A DNA stretch of 29,377 nucleotides from positions 1-29,377 of IMG/VR virus record IMGVR_UViG_3300049489_000377; one strand, 5' to 3'. The translations under genes and the position numbers were made by a program. A model generated the notes under the pieces. That model worked only from the letters and a program-made list of their open reading frames with translations. It was not told where the DNA came from and did no database searches. Position 1 is the stretch's first letter, and every line of letters starts with the position of its first letter. Positions 15,655 through 22,574 of the stretch are shown in pieces. Origin of the DNA: a virus.

Positions 15655-15855
15655 TTACCTTTCACCCTCGCCAGCCTGTATGGTGAACACCATGCGCCTC
15701 TTGCCGCCGCAGTCTACCGAATAAGCTGAGCCAAGCGCCTGCAGCGGAAGCGCCGTTCGTCCAAGATGCGCTGCTAGGTGCGCGATCAAGAGCGCCGCTT
15801 CGCTCGCGCTGAGTTCGACCACGGAAGTGTCTCCCACGTTTTCGACGTTCGCCAC
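15655..15855 (-). CDS. Hypothetical small protein (GTG start)
   Basis: A 66-aa protein starting at GTG 15855 behind GAAAGGTAAGGCT. It is mostly helical with beta ends. It ends QAGEGER, with its TAA in the next GAAAGGTAAG. No family was recognised. Confidence 0.62.
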   Translation of the reverse strand: MANVENVGDTSVVELSASEAALLIAHLAAHLGRTALPLQALGSAYSVDCGGKRRMVFTIQAGEGER

Positions 15856-15876
15856 AGCCTTACCTTTCGCCCCTGC

Positions 15877-15996
15877 TCAGCCTTCGGGCTGTGCGGGGGT
15901 TTTGTTGTTTTCAGCGCGCTTGCGCCTCTTGGCCGGCTTCGCCAGCGCCTCACCGAGAGCCGCCCCGAGCAGCTTGCTACCGACACGCGAAATCAC
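15877..15996 (-). CDS. Hidden 39-aa basic protein
   Basis: A 39-aa frame (GTG 15996 to TGA 15877) coupled by GTGA to the stop of the 15993-16202 gene. The product reads ...GSKLLGAALGEALAKP then a KRRKRAENN basic patch. It fills the only sizeable hole in this stretch, and the GTGA junction is of the kind used by its neighbours. It is more plausible than the overlapping frame at 15786-15986. Function unknown. Confidence 0.5.
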   Translation of the reverse strand: MISRVGSKLLGAALGEALAKPAKRRKRAENNKTPAQPEG

Positions 15997-16202
15997 TCAG
16001 CCCGTACGCACTCGCACAGGGCGCGTATCGTCTCAGGCATCGGGGCGATTCCGCCTGTCTCGGTCAGCACGCGCACCGGGCGCCACCCTCTGCCATTGCA
16101 GCGCGCGCAGTCGGCGCGAACGGTAAGGGTTCGTGCCTTTGCCCACGCCGCCTCATCCTTCGCGCCTGCGTTCTGAGCGTCGTGCCAGTCAGCGTTGCTC
16201 AT
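15993..16202 (-). CDS. Small CxxC protein (zinc-finger-like)
   Basis: A 69-aa protein. The ATG at 16202 overlaps the previous stop (ATGA) and removes a longer, unlikely in-frame extension. It contains CARCNGRGW, a DnaJ-like CxxCxGxG turn, plus CEC near the end, so zinc binding is plausible. Function unknown. Confidence 0.65.
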   Translation of the reverse strand: MSNADWHDAQNAGAKDEAAWAKARTLTVRADCARCNGRGWRPVRVLTETGGIAPMPETIRALCECVRAE

Positions 16203-16660
16203 GGCGCCCCCAACGGCCTGATAGATCCGTCTGAGTATTCGACGAAGCCCGTCCCCCGCGCAAGCTCGCGCACGACCGTGACCGGCACGCCTGGACGCGG
16301 CAGCCAGTGCGACGGTAGGCCGCACGTGTCGCGAGGCTCAGGCGCGCGCTGTGCCGGGATGTCGTCGAGGCTGCTCACGTAGATGTGCGTTGGCATCGGG
16401 CCGAGCGCGCTGGTTTTCGCGACGACCTTGCTGAGTTGCGCGAGCATGTCTCGCATGCGTCGACGCTGGCGTTTCGATGGTGCCTTACTCTTCGGCGTGT
16501 TGAGCCGGGCGTGGTAGCGGTCGCGCGCGGCGAACATCTCGCCGACAAGTCGATGGTGCGCGTCGTAGCTGCCCGCGCCGAGCCACCACCGATTGAACGC
16601 GCGCTGGTAGTGCCTGCATGCCGCTGCGTACTCGCCTCGATAGTCGTGTAGAGATTTCAT
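16199..16660 (-). CDS. Hypothetical protein
   Basis: A 153-aa protein with ATG 16660 behind GAAAGGTAAGAC. The N-terminus is helical (AACRHYQRAFNRWWLGAG). The centre has a basic SKRQRRRMRDMLAQLSK. The C-terminus is a small beta domain (VTVVRELARGTGFVEYSDGS) of a kind seen in short nucleic-acid-binding folds, but no family is certain. Confidence 0.7.
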   Translation of the reverse strand: MKSLHDYRGEYAAACRHYQRAFNRWWLGAGSYDAHHRLVGEMFAARDRYHARLNTPKSKAPSKRQRRRMRDMLAQLSKVVAKTSALGPMPTHIYVSSLDDIPAQRAPEPRDTCGLPSHWLPRPGVPVTVVRELARGTGFVEYSDGSIRPLGAP

Positions 16661-16663
16661 GTC

Positions 16664-16909
16664 TTACCTTTCGTTGCTCGTTCGTCCCGCCACCTGAGCC
16701 AGCGGGCGAGACCTGTGCTTTTCGCAGGTACGCTTGCACAGTCGGCACGTGTCACCGAACGGCTGATCTTCGTCGCCTGGTGCGCACACGCAGGCCTCGT
16801 TCAGGATTGCGATCGCCGCATGCCTGTACGCCGCAGACTTCGATCGCCACCCGCGACCCTTACCATTCACGCGGTAGACGGTGGCCTTCGAGGCGATGAT
16901 GGTCGTCAT
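16664..16909 (-). CDS. Small Cys-rich protein
   Basis: An 81-aa protein, ATG 16909 behind GAAAGGTAAGAC. CVCAPGDEDQPFGDTC and CRLCKRTCEKH give six Cys suited to zinc binding. The N-terminus has GKGRGWRSKSAAYRHA, likely basic. The stop lies inside the next GAAAGGTAAG. Confidence 0.68.
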   Translation of the reverse strand: MTTIIASKATVYRVNGKGRGWRSKSAAYRHAAIAILNEACVCAPGDEDQPFGDTCRLCKRTCEKHRSRPLAQVAGRTSNER

Positions 16910-17531
16910 GTCTTACCTTTCTGCGCTGACCTTGCCATCGCAATCAACACGTCCCGAAACTCATGCGGCGTTGCACTCGCTGCGCGCTTGCCGACTCGCG
17001 GCCTGTCCTCACCGCTGCGTACGGAATTGCCGCACCACGACACGAGCGCCTTGACATCGGTGTCGATCACGTGGCCCCATCGCAACTCGGGAAGGTCCAC
17101 GCCGCACGCATAGAGCCACGTGGCCTTCTTTGCGGGGTGTCCGTAGCGATTCTGCTCGACGTAGCACGTCCACCCGTCGTGACCGTCGATCCAATCAGCA
17201 CGCGACCATCCCCCGCCTGTCGTCGGTGCTGCAAGACGATGCGCTGCCCATGCGTCTGAGTATGCTGGATGCTCCAACACCCCCCCCATTTGCGCACTGA
17301 CGCGAGCGCAGAGGCAAAGCACCCGCCGTCTTCACCGCGCTTGTGGCCCCAGCGCGCCTCCACGAGGCCAGCGAGCCGGCACCACCGAGAGCACGGCGGA
17401 TGCGCGACAACAGGGTAAGGCCCAGGGTACAGGCGTGCGTCGCGCTTTTCGTCCCACGCATCCACGTCGGGCAAGCCGGCGTAGCAGCCTTTGGCGTCAA
17501 CGAAGAGAGCGGCGATCTTACGCTCACCCAT
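16906..17531 (-). CDS. Methylase-like phage protein, split by a frameshift at a G8 run
   Basis: The product begins MGERKIAALFVDAKGCYAGL and continues AHPPCSRW (PPC motif reminiscent of cytosine methylases), GGCFASALASVRKWGG. It then shifts frame at eight Gs (minus strand; 17280-17287) to VLEHPAYSDAW, GWTCYVEQNRYGH and KKATWLYACGVDLPEL. Homologous phage proteins I know carry all these in one frame, here of 208 aa. Nine Gs, or a -1 ribosomal slip on GGGGGGG, would restore it. No methyltransferase activity is proven for the family. Start ATG 17531, with an alternative at 17543. The last codon overlaps the next gene by ATGA. Confidence 0.68.
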
Positions 17532-17751
17532 GCCGCGCTCCATTCGCATCACCGCGCTTGATTCGCTCTGCGGCATCGTCGCCCATCTCGTCACGCCCGT
17601 CAGTCAGCAGCCACGCCACCACGTCCGCGATGGCGTCGGCGTAGCCTTGCGCGTAGCCGAGGGGGTTGCCTCGGGTCGTGTTCGGGTAGAGTTCGTTCAT
17701 CAGCGCCACGAACTCCGCGCGCGGGTTGCGTGGGGTGACCGGCTCACCCAT
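17524..17751 (-). CDS. Hypothetical small protein
   Basis: A 75-aa acidic helical protein with ATG 17751. It contains GYADAIADVVAWLLTDG and a final DDAAERIKRGD. It shares the junction CATGGGTGAGC with the next gene at both ends. Function unknown. Confidence 0.65.
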   Translation of the reverse strand: MGEPVTPRNPRAEFVALMNELYPNTTRGNPLGYAQGYADAIADVVAWLLTDGRDEMGDDAAERIKRGDANGARHG

Positions 17752-18451
17752 GGGGCACCTCGAAACGATCGAGCGGCGTCGAGTAAGCGAGCATCAGCGG
17801 GTGGCGCGGGTGCCCGTTCTTCGTGCGCCCGAGGCACATCGGTTCGTCCGCGCCTTCGGCCTCGCGAGCAATCTCGAGGATCCTTACCGTCCTACTCGCG
17901 ACGAGCTTGGCGACCCGTGCGCCTCCCGTTGCGCCCCACGCAAACACCGGGCGGTCGTATTCGATCGCAGCCCTTACCCAGTCGTTGTTTTCAGGGCCGA
18001 TCGGGTCTGGTGCGTCCAGCAGTCCGGCAGGGTCCGTCGATCGCAGCGCGAACAGGTTGACGACCCAGATGCCAGACATGCCCCAGCGGCGTGCGAAGCC
18101 CATGCACTTGCGGATCGTGGGGTCGTCTGCGTGAGCATCCGCCGTGCTCGGGTTGAGCATGACGAACGTGGCGAGAGGTCCGTCAGCCCACCTACGCCAC
18201 AGCGTGTACCGATACCGGCCACAAGCAGAGACTTCGGCGCCGGATTCTCCGATCATGTCACCAGGCCAGGCGGGGAGTCCCGGTAATTCCCCGATGCGAC
18301 CTGTCCGCGCGTGTCTTACGCTGTCCGTCTCAGGCGGGGCAATCGTGCCAGATTCGTCCGGTAGTCCCCCGGTGTCCCTGACTGTCTTACCATCGATGTG
18401 ATGAAGGTCATCATCTCGAAGGAGCTTCGACTCTGACGTTTTCGCGCTCAT
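17744..18451 (-). CDS. DUF1643 family protein
   Basis: A 235-aa protein. The ATG at 18451 overlaps the integrase stop (ATGA); a longer in-frame extension runs through the integrase gene and is not real. After a 65-aa variable start the DUF1643 core is clear: CGRYRYTLWRRWADGP, FVMLNPSTADAHADDPTI, RKCMGFARRWGMSGIWVVNLFALRSTDP, PIGPENNDWV, and FAWGATGG. Members are often phage-borne, with unknown biochemistry; some resemble nucleoside-modifying enzymes in fold. A tight link to an integrase is notable here. Confidence 0.85.
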   Translation of the reverse strand: MSAKTSESKLLRDDDLHHIDGKTVRDTGGLPDESGTIAPPETDSVRHARTGRIGELPGLPAWPGDMIGESGAEVSACGRYRYTLWRRWADGPLATFVMLNPSTADAHADDPTIRKCMGFARRWGMSGIWVVNLFALRSTDPAGLLDAPDPIGPENNDWVRAAIEYDRPVFAWGATGGARVAKLVASRTVRILEIAREAEGADEPMCLGRTKNGHPRHPLMLAYSTPLDRFEVPHG

Positions 18452-19632
18452 TCTTGGGCCTTTCGCTTGGCTGCCTTCTTCTTGGTCCCGGTTTGAGACC
18501 CGGTTTGAGCAAGGAACCGTGACCCGACCCGGGCCCCGAGCTCCACGACTTCGCTCGGCTGCGTGCCCAGGTAGCCGGCCTGCACGGCCTCTGTTTTGTG
18601 CCCGCCGACTGCGCGCAGAAGGCGAGCGCTCGCGAACGTCTGAGCGACCGTCAGCATGGTGTGCCGGGCCGTGTGGGAAGCCACGGGCAGGTCGAGCCCG
18701 ATCGCGAGCAATCCGCGTTTGTACACGTGCCACGCCGTGCTGATCGACCAGTGCTCCGAATGCCGCTTGCGTGTCGTGGGCGGGCGGGGGAACACCAGCA
18801 CATCGAAGCCCGGCCACTGCTCGCGCTCCATCGTCGCCCGGTGCGCGGTGATCAGCGCGAGCCCATCGGGTCCAAGCGCAGCTGTGCGCGCGTAACGCCC
18901 CTTCGTCGGCCCGACGCGTCCGCGCACCTGAGCTCGGCGAATCGTGACGATGCCGGTGGTCATGTCGATGTCGCCCCACTCGAGCGAGCTCACTTCGCCG
19001 AACCGGCAGCCCAGAACGAACTGGGCAGCAGCGAGCGGGTAGAACGCCTCTGCGTGGCGCTGGAACCACGACAGCAGCGCGACAGCCTCTGACTCAGTGA
19101 GCGCCCGTCTGGGGGCGTCCTCGAGCGCCTGTGAGCGGGTAGGCCGCGTGCTGCGCCGCTCGGTCTCGGCTGCCGGGTTGCCCTCGCAGTAGCCACGGCG
19201 CACCGCGTAGCGGAACACGTGTTTGAGCACGTCCCTGATGCTGTTCACGGTGCCGGGCGCGAGCGGGAGCGCGTCGAGGTAGGCCTGGAGCTCGCGCCGG
19301 GTGAAGGCGTCCACGAATTGCTGACCGTAGCGCTTGGTCAGCTTGCGGACGTGCGAACCGTAGGAGATGTGCGAACCGTAAGACTCGACAGTTGCGAGCC
19401 ACTCCGAGGCCACGGCGCCGAACCTGCGGCGGTCCTTCGCTCGCGGGTCGGTCTCGTTGCGTGCCGCCTCGAGCTGGCGAGCGCGCTCGACCACTGCAAG
19501 TGCCTTGCTCGCGGCCTCGAAAGTGACCACGCGATCACGGTGCTTGCCGTCGCGCTGGTCGATCCAGTAGAGCCGCGCCTTCCACAGCTTCTTACCGTTG
19601 CGCCTGCCGCACTGCTTGAGTCCCCGGCTCAT
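18448..19632 (-). CDS. Tyrosine recombinase (phage integrase)
   Basis: A 394-aa integrase counted from ATG 19632, which overlaps the previous stop (ATGA); an in-frame ATG at 19641 is possible. The N-terminal arm/SAM-like domain spans about 68-160. Catalytic residues by pattern are Arg210 (LGCRFGEV), Lys244 (PTKGRYAR), His320-x-x-Arg323 (HTARH), His345 (GGHKT) and Tyr354 (AGYLG). The C-terminus is a KKKAAKRK tail. It integrates and excises the phage at att sites. GTAAG words are missing from 18391 to 19377. A 12-bp direct repeat (19351, 19369) encodes YGSH twice. Confidence 0.93.
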   Translation of the reverse strand: MSRGLKQCGRRNGKKLWKARLYWIDQRDGKHRDRVVTFEAASKALAVVERARQLEAARNETDPRAKDRRRFGAVASEWLATVESYGSHISYGSHVRKLTKRYGQQFVDAFTRRELQAYLDALPLAPGTVNSIRDVLKHVFRYAVRRGYCEGNPAAETERRSTRPTRSQALEDAPRRALTESEAVALLSWFQRHAEAFYPLAAAQFVLGCRFGEVSSLEWGDIDMTTGIVTIRRAQVRGRVGPTKGRYARTAALGPDGLALITAHRATMEREQWPGFDVLVFPRPPTTRKRHSEHWSISTAWHVYKRGLLAIGLDLPVASHTARHTMLTVAQTFASARLLRAVGGHKTEAVQAGYLGTQPSEVVELGARVGSRFLAQTGSQTGTKKKAAKRKAQE

Positions 19633-20021
19633 TCGTCGCATGCTTCCCTGGTTGGCGTTCGGCTGAAGTCCCTCAGCGCTTCGAGCATGCGTCCCCATTC
19701 CCGATATCCGCGGTGCAGGCGAGCTAGCCACATGCCCATCGTTTCGTCGGGGTGCGCTCCGTACATTCGCCGGTGAGTCATGTTGCCGTCGAGTTGATCG
19801 GCCAGGTCTTTCCGTGCCGCGTCTCGCTCAGAGCGCAAGCGCTCAACATCTCGCGCAAGGTCTTCTGCGCACACAGTAGCGCCATTGAAAGAGTAAGCAT
19901 GAACGGTTCCGCCAAGTGACCTCGCGGCAAGCCGCGCCTTTTCCTCGGTCGCGTAAGCAGCGACCGAGGCGCCGCTTTTGAGGCGGACGGGCTTAAAATC
20001 TCGCTCGACAACGAAGATCAT
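19629..20021 (-). CDS. Hypothetical protein upstream of the integrase
   Basis: A 130-aa protein starting at ATG 20021 (ATGA overlap). The N-terminus FVVERDFKPVRLKSGASVAA then a helix of acidic and basic residues (DVERLRSERDAARKDLAD) suggest a small domain plus coiled coil. The end has WLARLHRGYREWGRMLEALRDF. Function unknown. Confidence 0.65.
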   Translation of the reverse strand: MIFVVERDFKPVRLKSGASVAAYATEEKARLAARSLGGTVHAYSFNGATVCAEDLARDVERLRSERDAARKDLADQLDGNMTHRRMYGAHPDETMGMWLARLHRGYREWGRMLEALRDFSRTPTREACDE

Positions 20022-20224
20022 TTGGCCCGCCCCTCCATGTATGCGATCAGCGTTTCGCGCGTGAATCGGTGGCACTTGGGCCCGCCCGGTCGCGCGGGCG
20101 AGTCTGGCACCAGGCGCCCACGCAGCACGGCCTTACGCAGCGCGTCCGCAGACATGCCGGTCATGTCTGACGCTTCCTCGAAGGTCAGGTACATGCGCTC
20201 AACTTTTCTCGCTGCGTCGCCCAT
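20018..20224 (-). CDS. MerR-type HTH small protein (excisionase candidate)
   Basis: A 68-aa protein. The ATG at 20224 overlaps the prior TAA (TAATG). The fold pattern YLTFEEASDMTGMSADALRK is an HTH-17/MerR-type helix-turn-helix used in excisionases and small regulators. It is followed by the wing GGPKCHRFTRETLIAYMEG. Closeness to the integrase supports an excisionase or recombination-directionality role; transcription regulation is equally possible. Confidence 0.68.
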   Translation of the reverse strand: MGDAARKVERMYLTFEEASDMTGMSADALRKAVLRGRLVPDSPARPGGPKCHRFTRETLIAYMEGRAK

Positions 20225-20421
20225 TACTTCCTCACCTTCTTGTGCACGTCTACCCGGATCAATCCCTTCGGCGTCATCCTGAGCAGCATCACCTCGCGCG
20301 GCGTGCGCAACTCGAGCAACGTCGTGCCGTGGTGCGTTGTGATGCGCGATACCGTCGTCGGGCCCCACGTGAAACCGTAAAGCGTAAGCTCGCACGGAAC
20401 CGGCGTGTCTAGCGTGCCCAT
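20224..20421 (-). CDS. Small beta-rich hypothetical protein
   Basis: A 65-aa protein, ATG 20421 (GTG 20424 also possible), TGATG at the start. Repeating strands (TTVSRITTHHGTTLLELRT) and a basic end suggest a small beta barrel. Function unknown. Confidence 0.6.
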   Translation of the reverse strand: MGTLDTPVPCELTLYGFTWGPTTVSRITTHHGTTLLELRTPREVMLLRMTPKGLIRVDVHKKVRK

Positions 20422-20711
20422 CACTCCTTGCCTTCCTGCGCTTGCAATGCATTTCGCAGCGCCCCAATCAGCACACGAACGTCATCGGGCGCATTCGCAA
20501 GCACCTCTGCGATCTCCGTGCAACCCATCACCATGTCCGACGCGTGCACGCTGTCCGTCGCGATCCAGCACTCCTTGCCGGTGTCCTCGTCCTCGCCGAA
20601 GCTGCCGATCGGCCAGTCGTTCGCAGCGTCGTCGATGCCTTGCGCGATTCGCAGGCGTGGCATGCGCGACCAGCGTTTCGCGATCTCAGTAAGCTTCGGA
20701 TCAACTGGCAT
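20421..20711 (-). CDS. Hypothetical acidic helical protein
   Basis: A 96-aa protein, ATG 20711 (TGATG). It has a DPKLTEIAKRWSRMPRLRIAQ start, a GKECWIATDSVH strand and an Ala-rich helix at the end (VRVLIGALRNALQ). Function unknown. Confidence 0.6.
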   Translation of the reverse strand: MPVDPKLTEIAKRWSRMPRLRIAQGIDDAANDWPIGSFGEDEDTGKECWIATDSVHASDMVMGCTEIAEVLANAPDDVRVLIGALRNALQAQEGKE

Positions 20712-20923
20712 CACGTCGCCGTACCCTTCCGCGCCCTGTCGTAGGCGGCGAGTGCTTTTGTCAGCGCGGTCCTGCTCCCTGTGCCGCCTTCCGCCAGGTC
20801 GCGAGTCATCCGCACGACCTTACGCGCGGCCAGGAGTTCGCGGGCAAGCTCGACCACGTCCAGCGCAAACCCGCCTGACTGGCACGTCACGATGTAACGC
20901 AACTCTTTGTCGGCGATGGTCAT
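20711..20923 (-). CDS. Hypothetical helical protein
   Basis: A 70-aa protein, ATG 20923 (ATGA overlap). It shows DVVELARELLAARKVVRM and TALTKALAAYDRAR, two basic helices. Unrecognised. Confidence 0.6.
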   Translation of the reverse strand: MTIADKELRYIVTCQSGGFALDVVELARELLAARKVVRMTRDLAEGGTGSRTALTKALAAYDRARKGTAT

Positions 20924-21150
20924 GGCATCTTACCCTTTCGCATCGCGATGTGGAGCCGCGCAGCATCAAGCGCCAAATCAAGCGTGTCGTGCCGGCTAGA
21001 CTCTTCGCCAGGCTGCAGCGGTGCAAGCAGCCAGTAAGACGGGCCGAAGCTCGAAGGGCAAAACAGAGCCTCGTACCTGCACCCGTCTGCTGCCTCGATG
21101 CGGACACAGGTTATCCTGGATTCGTCCGGTATTTTCAGCGTCTTCGCCAT
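20920..21150 (-). CDS. Hypothetical protein
   Basis: A 76-aa protein, ATG 21150 (TGATG). It has CRYEALFCPSSFGPSYWLLAP and ends RKGKMP, with a GGTAAG word overlapping the stop region. Unrecognised. Confidence 0.6.
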   Translation of the reverse strand: MAKTLKIPDESRITCVRIEAADGCRYEALFCPSSFGPSYWLLAPLQPGEESSRHDTLDLALDAARLHIAMRKGKMP

Positions 21151-21437
21151 CACGGCTCGCCTCGGTACAGGCGACTGAGCGCGTCACCGACTGGCGTGTC
21201 GTATCCGAAGTCTCCGGGCGCTCCAAAGGCTGAGTGAATCGCCTTGAGGTCGCATGACGGTACGATGCGTCTGAGCACGCGCACCATTTCGACAGCTTCC
21301 CGTAGCTCCCGTGCCGACTTACGCGCCTCGTCGTCCTCGTCGGCAAAGGATTCGAGCTTGCCCAACGCTTCGTAGTATTCACGTTCGCGCTTTCTCAGCG
21401 CGTCCACCAGCGGCAAATGATTCAGTACGCTTACCAT
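21150..21437 (-). CDS. Hypothetical coiled-coil protein
   Basis: A 95-aa protein starting at ATG 21437 behind GAGGAGGG. A charged helix (RKREREYYEALGKLESFADE) then DLKAIHSAFGAPGDFGYDTP. It has two GATGGTAAG words at its 5' end (21430, 21455). Function unknown. Confidence 0.62.
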   Translation of the reverse strand: MVSVLNHLPLVDALRKREREYYEALGKLESFADEDDEARKSARELREAVEMVRVLRRIVPSCDLKAIHSAFGAPGDFGYDTPVGDALSRLYRGEP

Positions 21438-21476
21438 CTCGTCACCACCCTCCTCTTACCATCCGCCAAACCAACA

Positions 21477-21740
21477 TCAGCAACGGAGGACCACGTTCGG
21501 ACTCGTGATATCCCCAGGGCCAGGCCGCTTCCACGCTGGATCTGATCCGTGCACTGCGTTCAGCTTTGCCTGATTGTCTGCGTCACCCATTGATGGGTCA
21601 ATCTCGTGCACGAACACGAGTTTGAGATGCGCTGCAATCTTCTCGCGTTGCGAGTGTGAGAATCCTGTGCCCGCGGCAGAGGACGCCTCGCTCAGCTCCA
21701 TATAACCCTGCAACCAGAAGCAAAAGTCACGACTCGTCAT
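21477..21740 (-). CDS. Hypothetical protein with short Ser/Ala helix
   Basis: An 87-aa protein with ATG 21740 behind AGAAAGCGAGA. Features are FCFWLQGYMELSEAS and KIAAHLKLVFVHEIDPSMGD, then a Pro-rich tail. It sits after a 30-aa membrane frame. Unrecognised. Confidence 0.62.
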   Translation of the reverse strand: MTSRDFCFWLQGYMELSEASSAAGTGFSHSQREKIAAHLKLVFVHEIDPSMGDADNQAKLNAVHGSDPAWKRPGPGDITSPNVVLRC

Positions 21741-21762
21741 ACCGTCTCGCTTTCTGCCGGCG

Positions 21763-21855
21763 TCACCGGCTTACCAACCTCCACAGCACCCAAGGCGCGT
21801 TCAACACCGCAAACGCGACGATGACCGGGCCGATGTAGACCTTACGGTTAGTCAT
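21763..21855 (-). CDS. Hidden 30-aa single-membrane-segment protein
   Basis: Frame from ATG 21855 (or 21858) to TGA 21763, overlapping the end of the 21848-22075 gene (AATGATGACTAA). The product is MTNRKVYIGPVIVAFAVLNA followed by PWVLWRLVSR: one hydrophobic helix between basic ends. Such tiny membrane proteins are common in early phage operons (lysis inhibition, toxin or anti-host). The coupling and membrane profile support it; the role is unknown. Confidence 0.55.
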   Translation of the reverse strand: MTNRKVYIGPVIVAFAVLNAPWVLWRLVSR

Positions 21856-22075
21856 CATTCGTAGCTTTCTCGCGCCAAGCGTCGACCACGCTTTGAGCGT
21901 CTTCAGCGTCGTGCATTTCGACTAGTGCATCTAGAGCGACCTGCGTAGCGACCAGGAGCTGAAGCGGGCTGAATACGCATCCGTTTTCTTTCGCTCGCTC
22001 TTCAGCGTTTATTGCGTCCAGTTCGCGACGAACCACGCGCGCAAACGCCACTTCAGCCTCTGCTTTCTTACGCAT
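21848..22075 (-). CDS. Hypothetical protein
   Basis: A 75-aa helical protein, ATG 22075 (TGATG). Ala-rich starts (KKAEAEVAFARVVRRELDAI) and an LLVATQVALDALVEMHDAED helix. Unrecognised. Confidence 0.62.
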   Translation of the reverse strand: MRKKAEAEVAFARVVRRELDAINAEERAKENGCVFSPLQLLVATQVALDALVEMHDAEDAQSVVDAWREKATNDD

Positions 22076-22347
22076 CACCCATCCTTCAGCGCGCAGTCGG
22101 GCAGCGCCTTACCTTCTGCAATCGCCTTCGCTATCCGTTCGCGTACGCTCGCGGCAAACGCTTCAACGTCCACGCCCATCTCACGAAGCTCGCTGTCTAC
22201 GCTCTCCTCGGTCATGTCTGCCCACTCGTCCAGCTCGTGCATGTCGACAAACGCGAGGACGCGACGAAGCGCCGCAGTCTTCTGCTCTTGCGTCATCGCG
22301 TCGTACTTCGCGCGCAGCTCGGCGAGCGTGACCTTACCGTTTGCCAT
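22075..22347 (-). CDS. Small MANGK-start helical protein
   Basis: A 90-aa acidic helical protein, ATG 22347 (TGATG). The first five codons are ATGGCAAACGGTAAG, identical to two neighbours. It then runs VTLAELRAKYDAMTQEQKTA and ends with a basic-acidic helix. Function unknown. Confidence 0.65.
   Translation of the reverse strand: MANGKVTLAELRAKYDAMTQEQKTAALRRVLAFVDMHELDEWADMTEESVDSELREMGVDVEAFAASVRERIAKAIAEGKALPDCALKDG
22333..22347 (-). repeat. MANGK start cassette (copy 1)
   Basis: ATGGCAAACGGTAAG on the - strand. Other copies are 22560-22574 and 22804-22818. Confidence 0.75.
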
Positions 22348-22574
22348 CACTCATCCTCATCGCAAGCAACAAGCTCCGCGCACCCCTCGTCGACGCTTAC
22401 GCGCAGCCTCGAATCACAGTTCGGGCAGCTGCCTTCCCGGTCCTCGCACCAGATCGGGCGTGTCTCACGTGGTGGTATGCCCGCGCATTCCCGGTGCGCG
22501 TCATTGCACGCAGGTATCGTTGTCACCGGAGCGCCGCACAGTGGGCAGTCGAGGTAGGCCTTACCGTTTGCCAT
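22347..22574 (-). CDS. Zinc-ribbon-like MANGK protein
   Basis: A 75-aa protein, start ATG 22574 in the cassette ATGGCAAACGGTAAG; a longer upstream frame runs through another gene and is rejected. Two CxxC sets (CPLCG and CPNCDS) plus CNDAHREC and CEDREG fit zinc ribbons. Acidic tail. A nucleic-acid or protein-binding adaptor is possible. Confidence 0.66.
   Translation of the reverse strand: MANGKAYLDCPLCGAPVTTIPACNDAHRECAGIPPRETRPIWCEDREGSCPNCDSRLRVSVDEGCAELVACDEDE
22560..22574 (-). repeat. MANGK start cassette (copy 2)
   Basis: The 15 nt also hold the end of the upstream gene in another frame: its codons read N-G-K-R, with TAA inside GGTAAGG. Confidence 0.75.

Noticed and set aside
15786-15986. 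Alternative - strand frame of 66 codons
   Set aside because: It overlaps the 15655-15855 gene deeply and is Arg/Ser-rich. The 39-codon frame coupled by GTGA fits better.
15778-16382. Long + strand frames opposite the small early genes
   Set aside because: Arg/Ser/Pro-rich, without a ribosome site. The - strand genes here tile with start/stop couplings.
18452-19069. In-frame upstream extension of the DUF1643 gene (about 206 extra codons)
   Set aside because: It runs antisense-free but fully inside the integrase gene in another frame. The ATGA junction at 18451 gives a normal start, and the extension is Arg/Ala-rich without family motifs.
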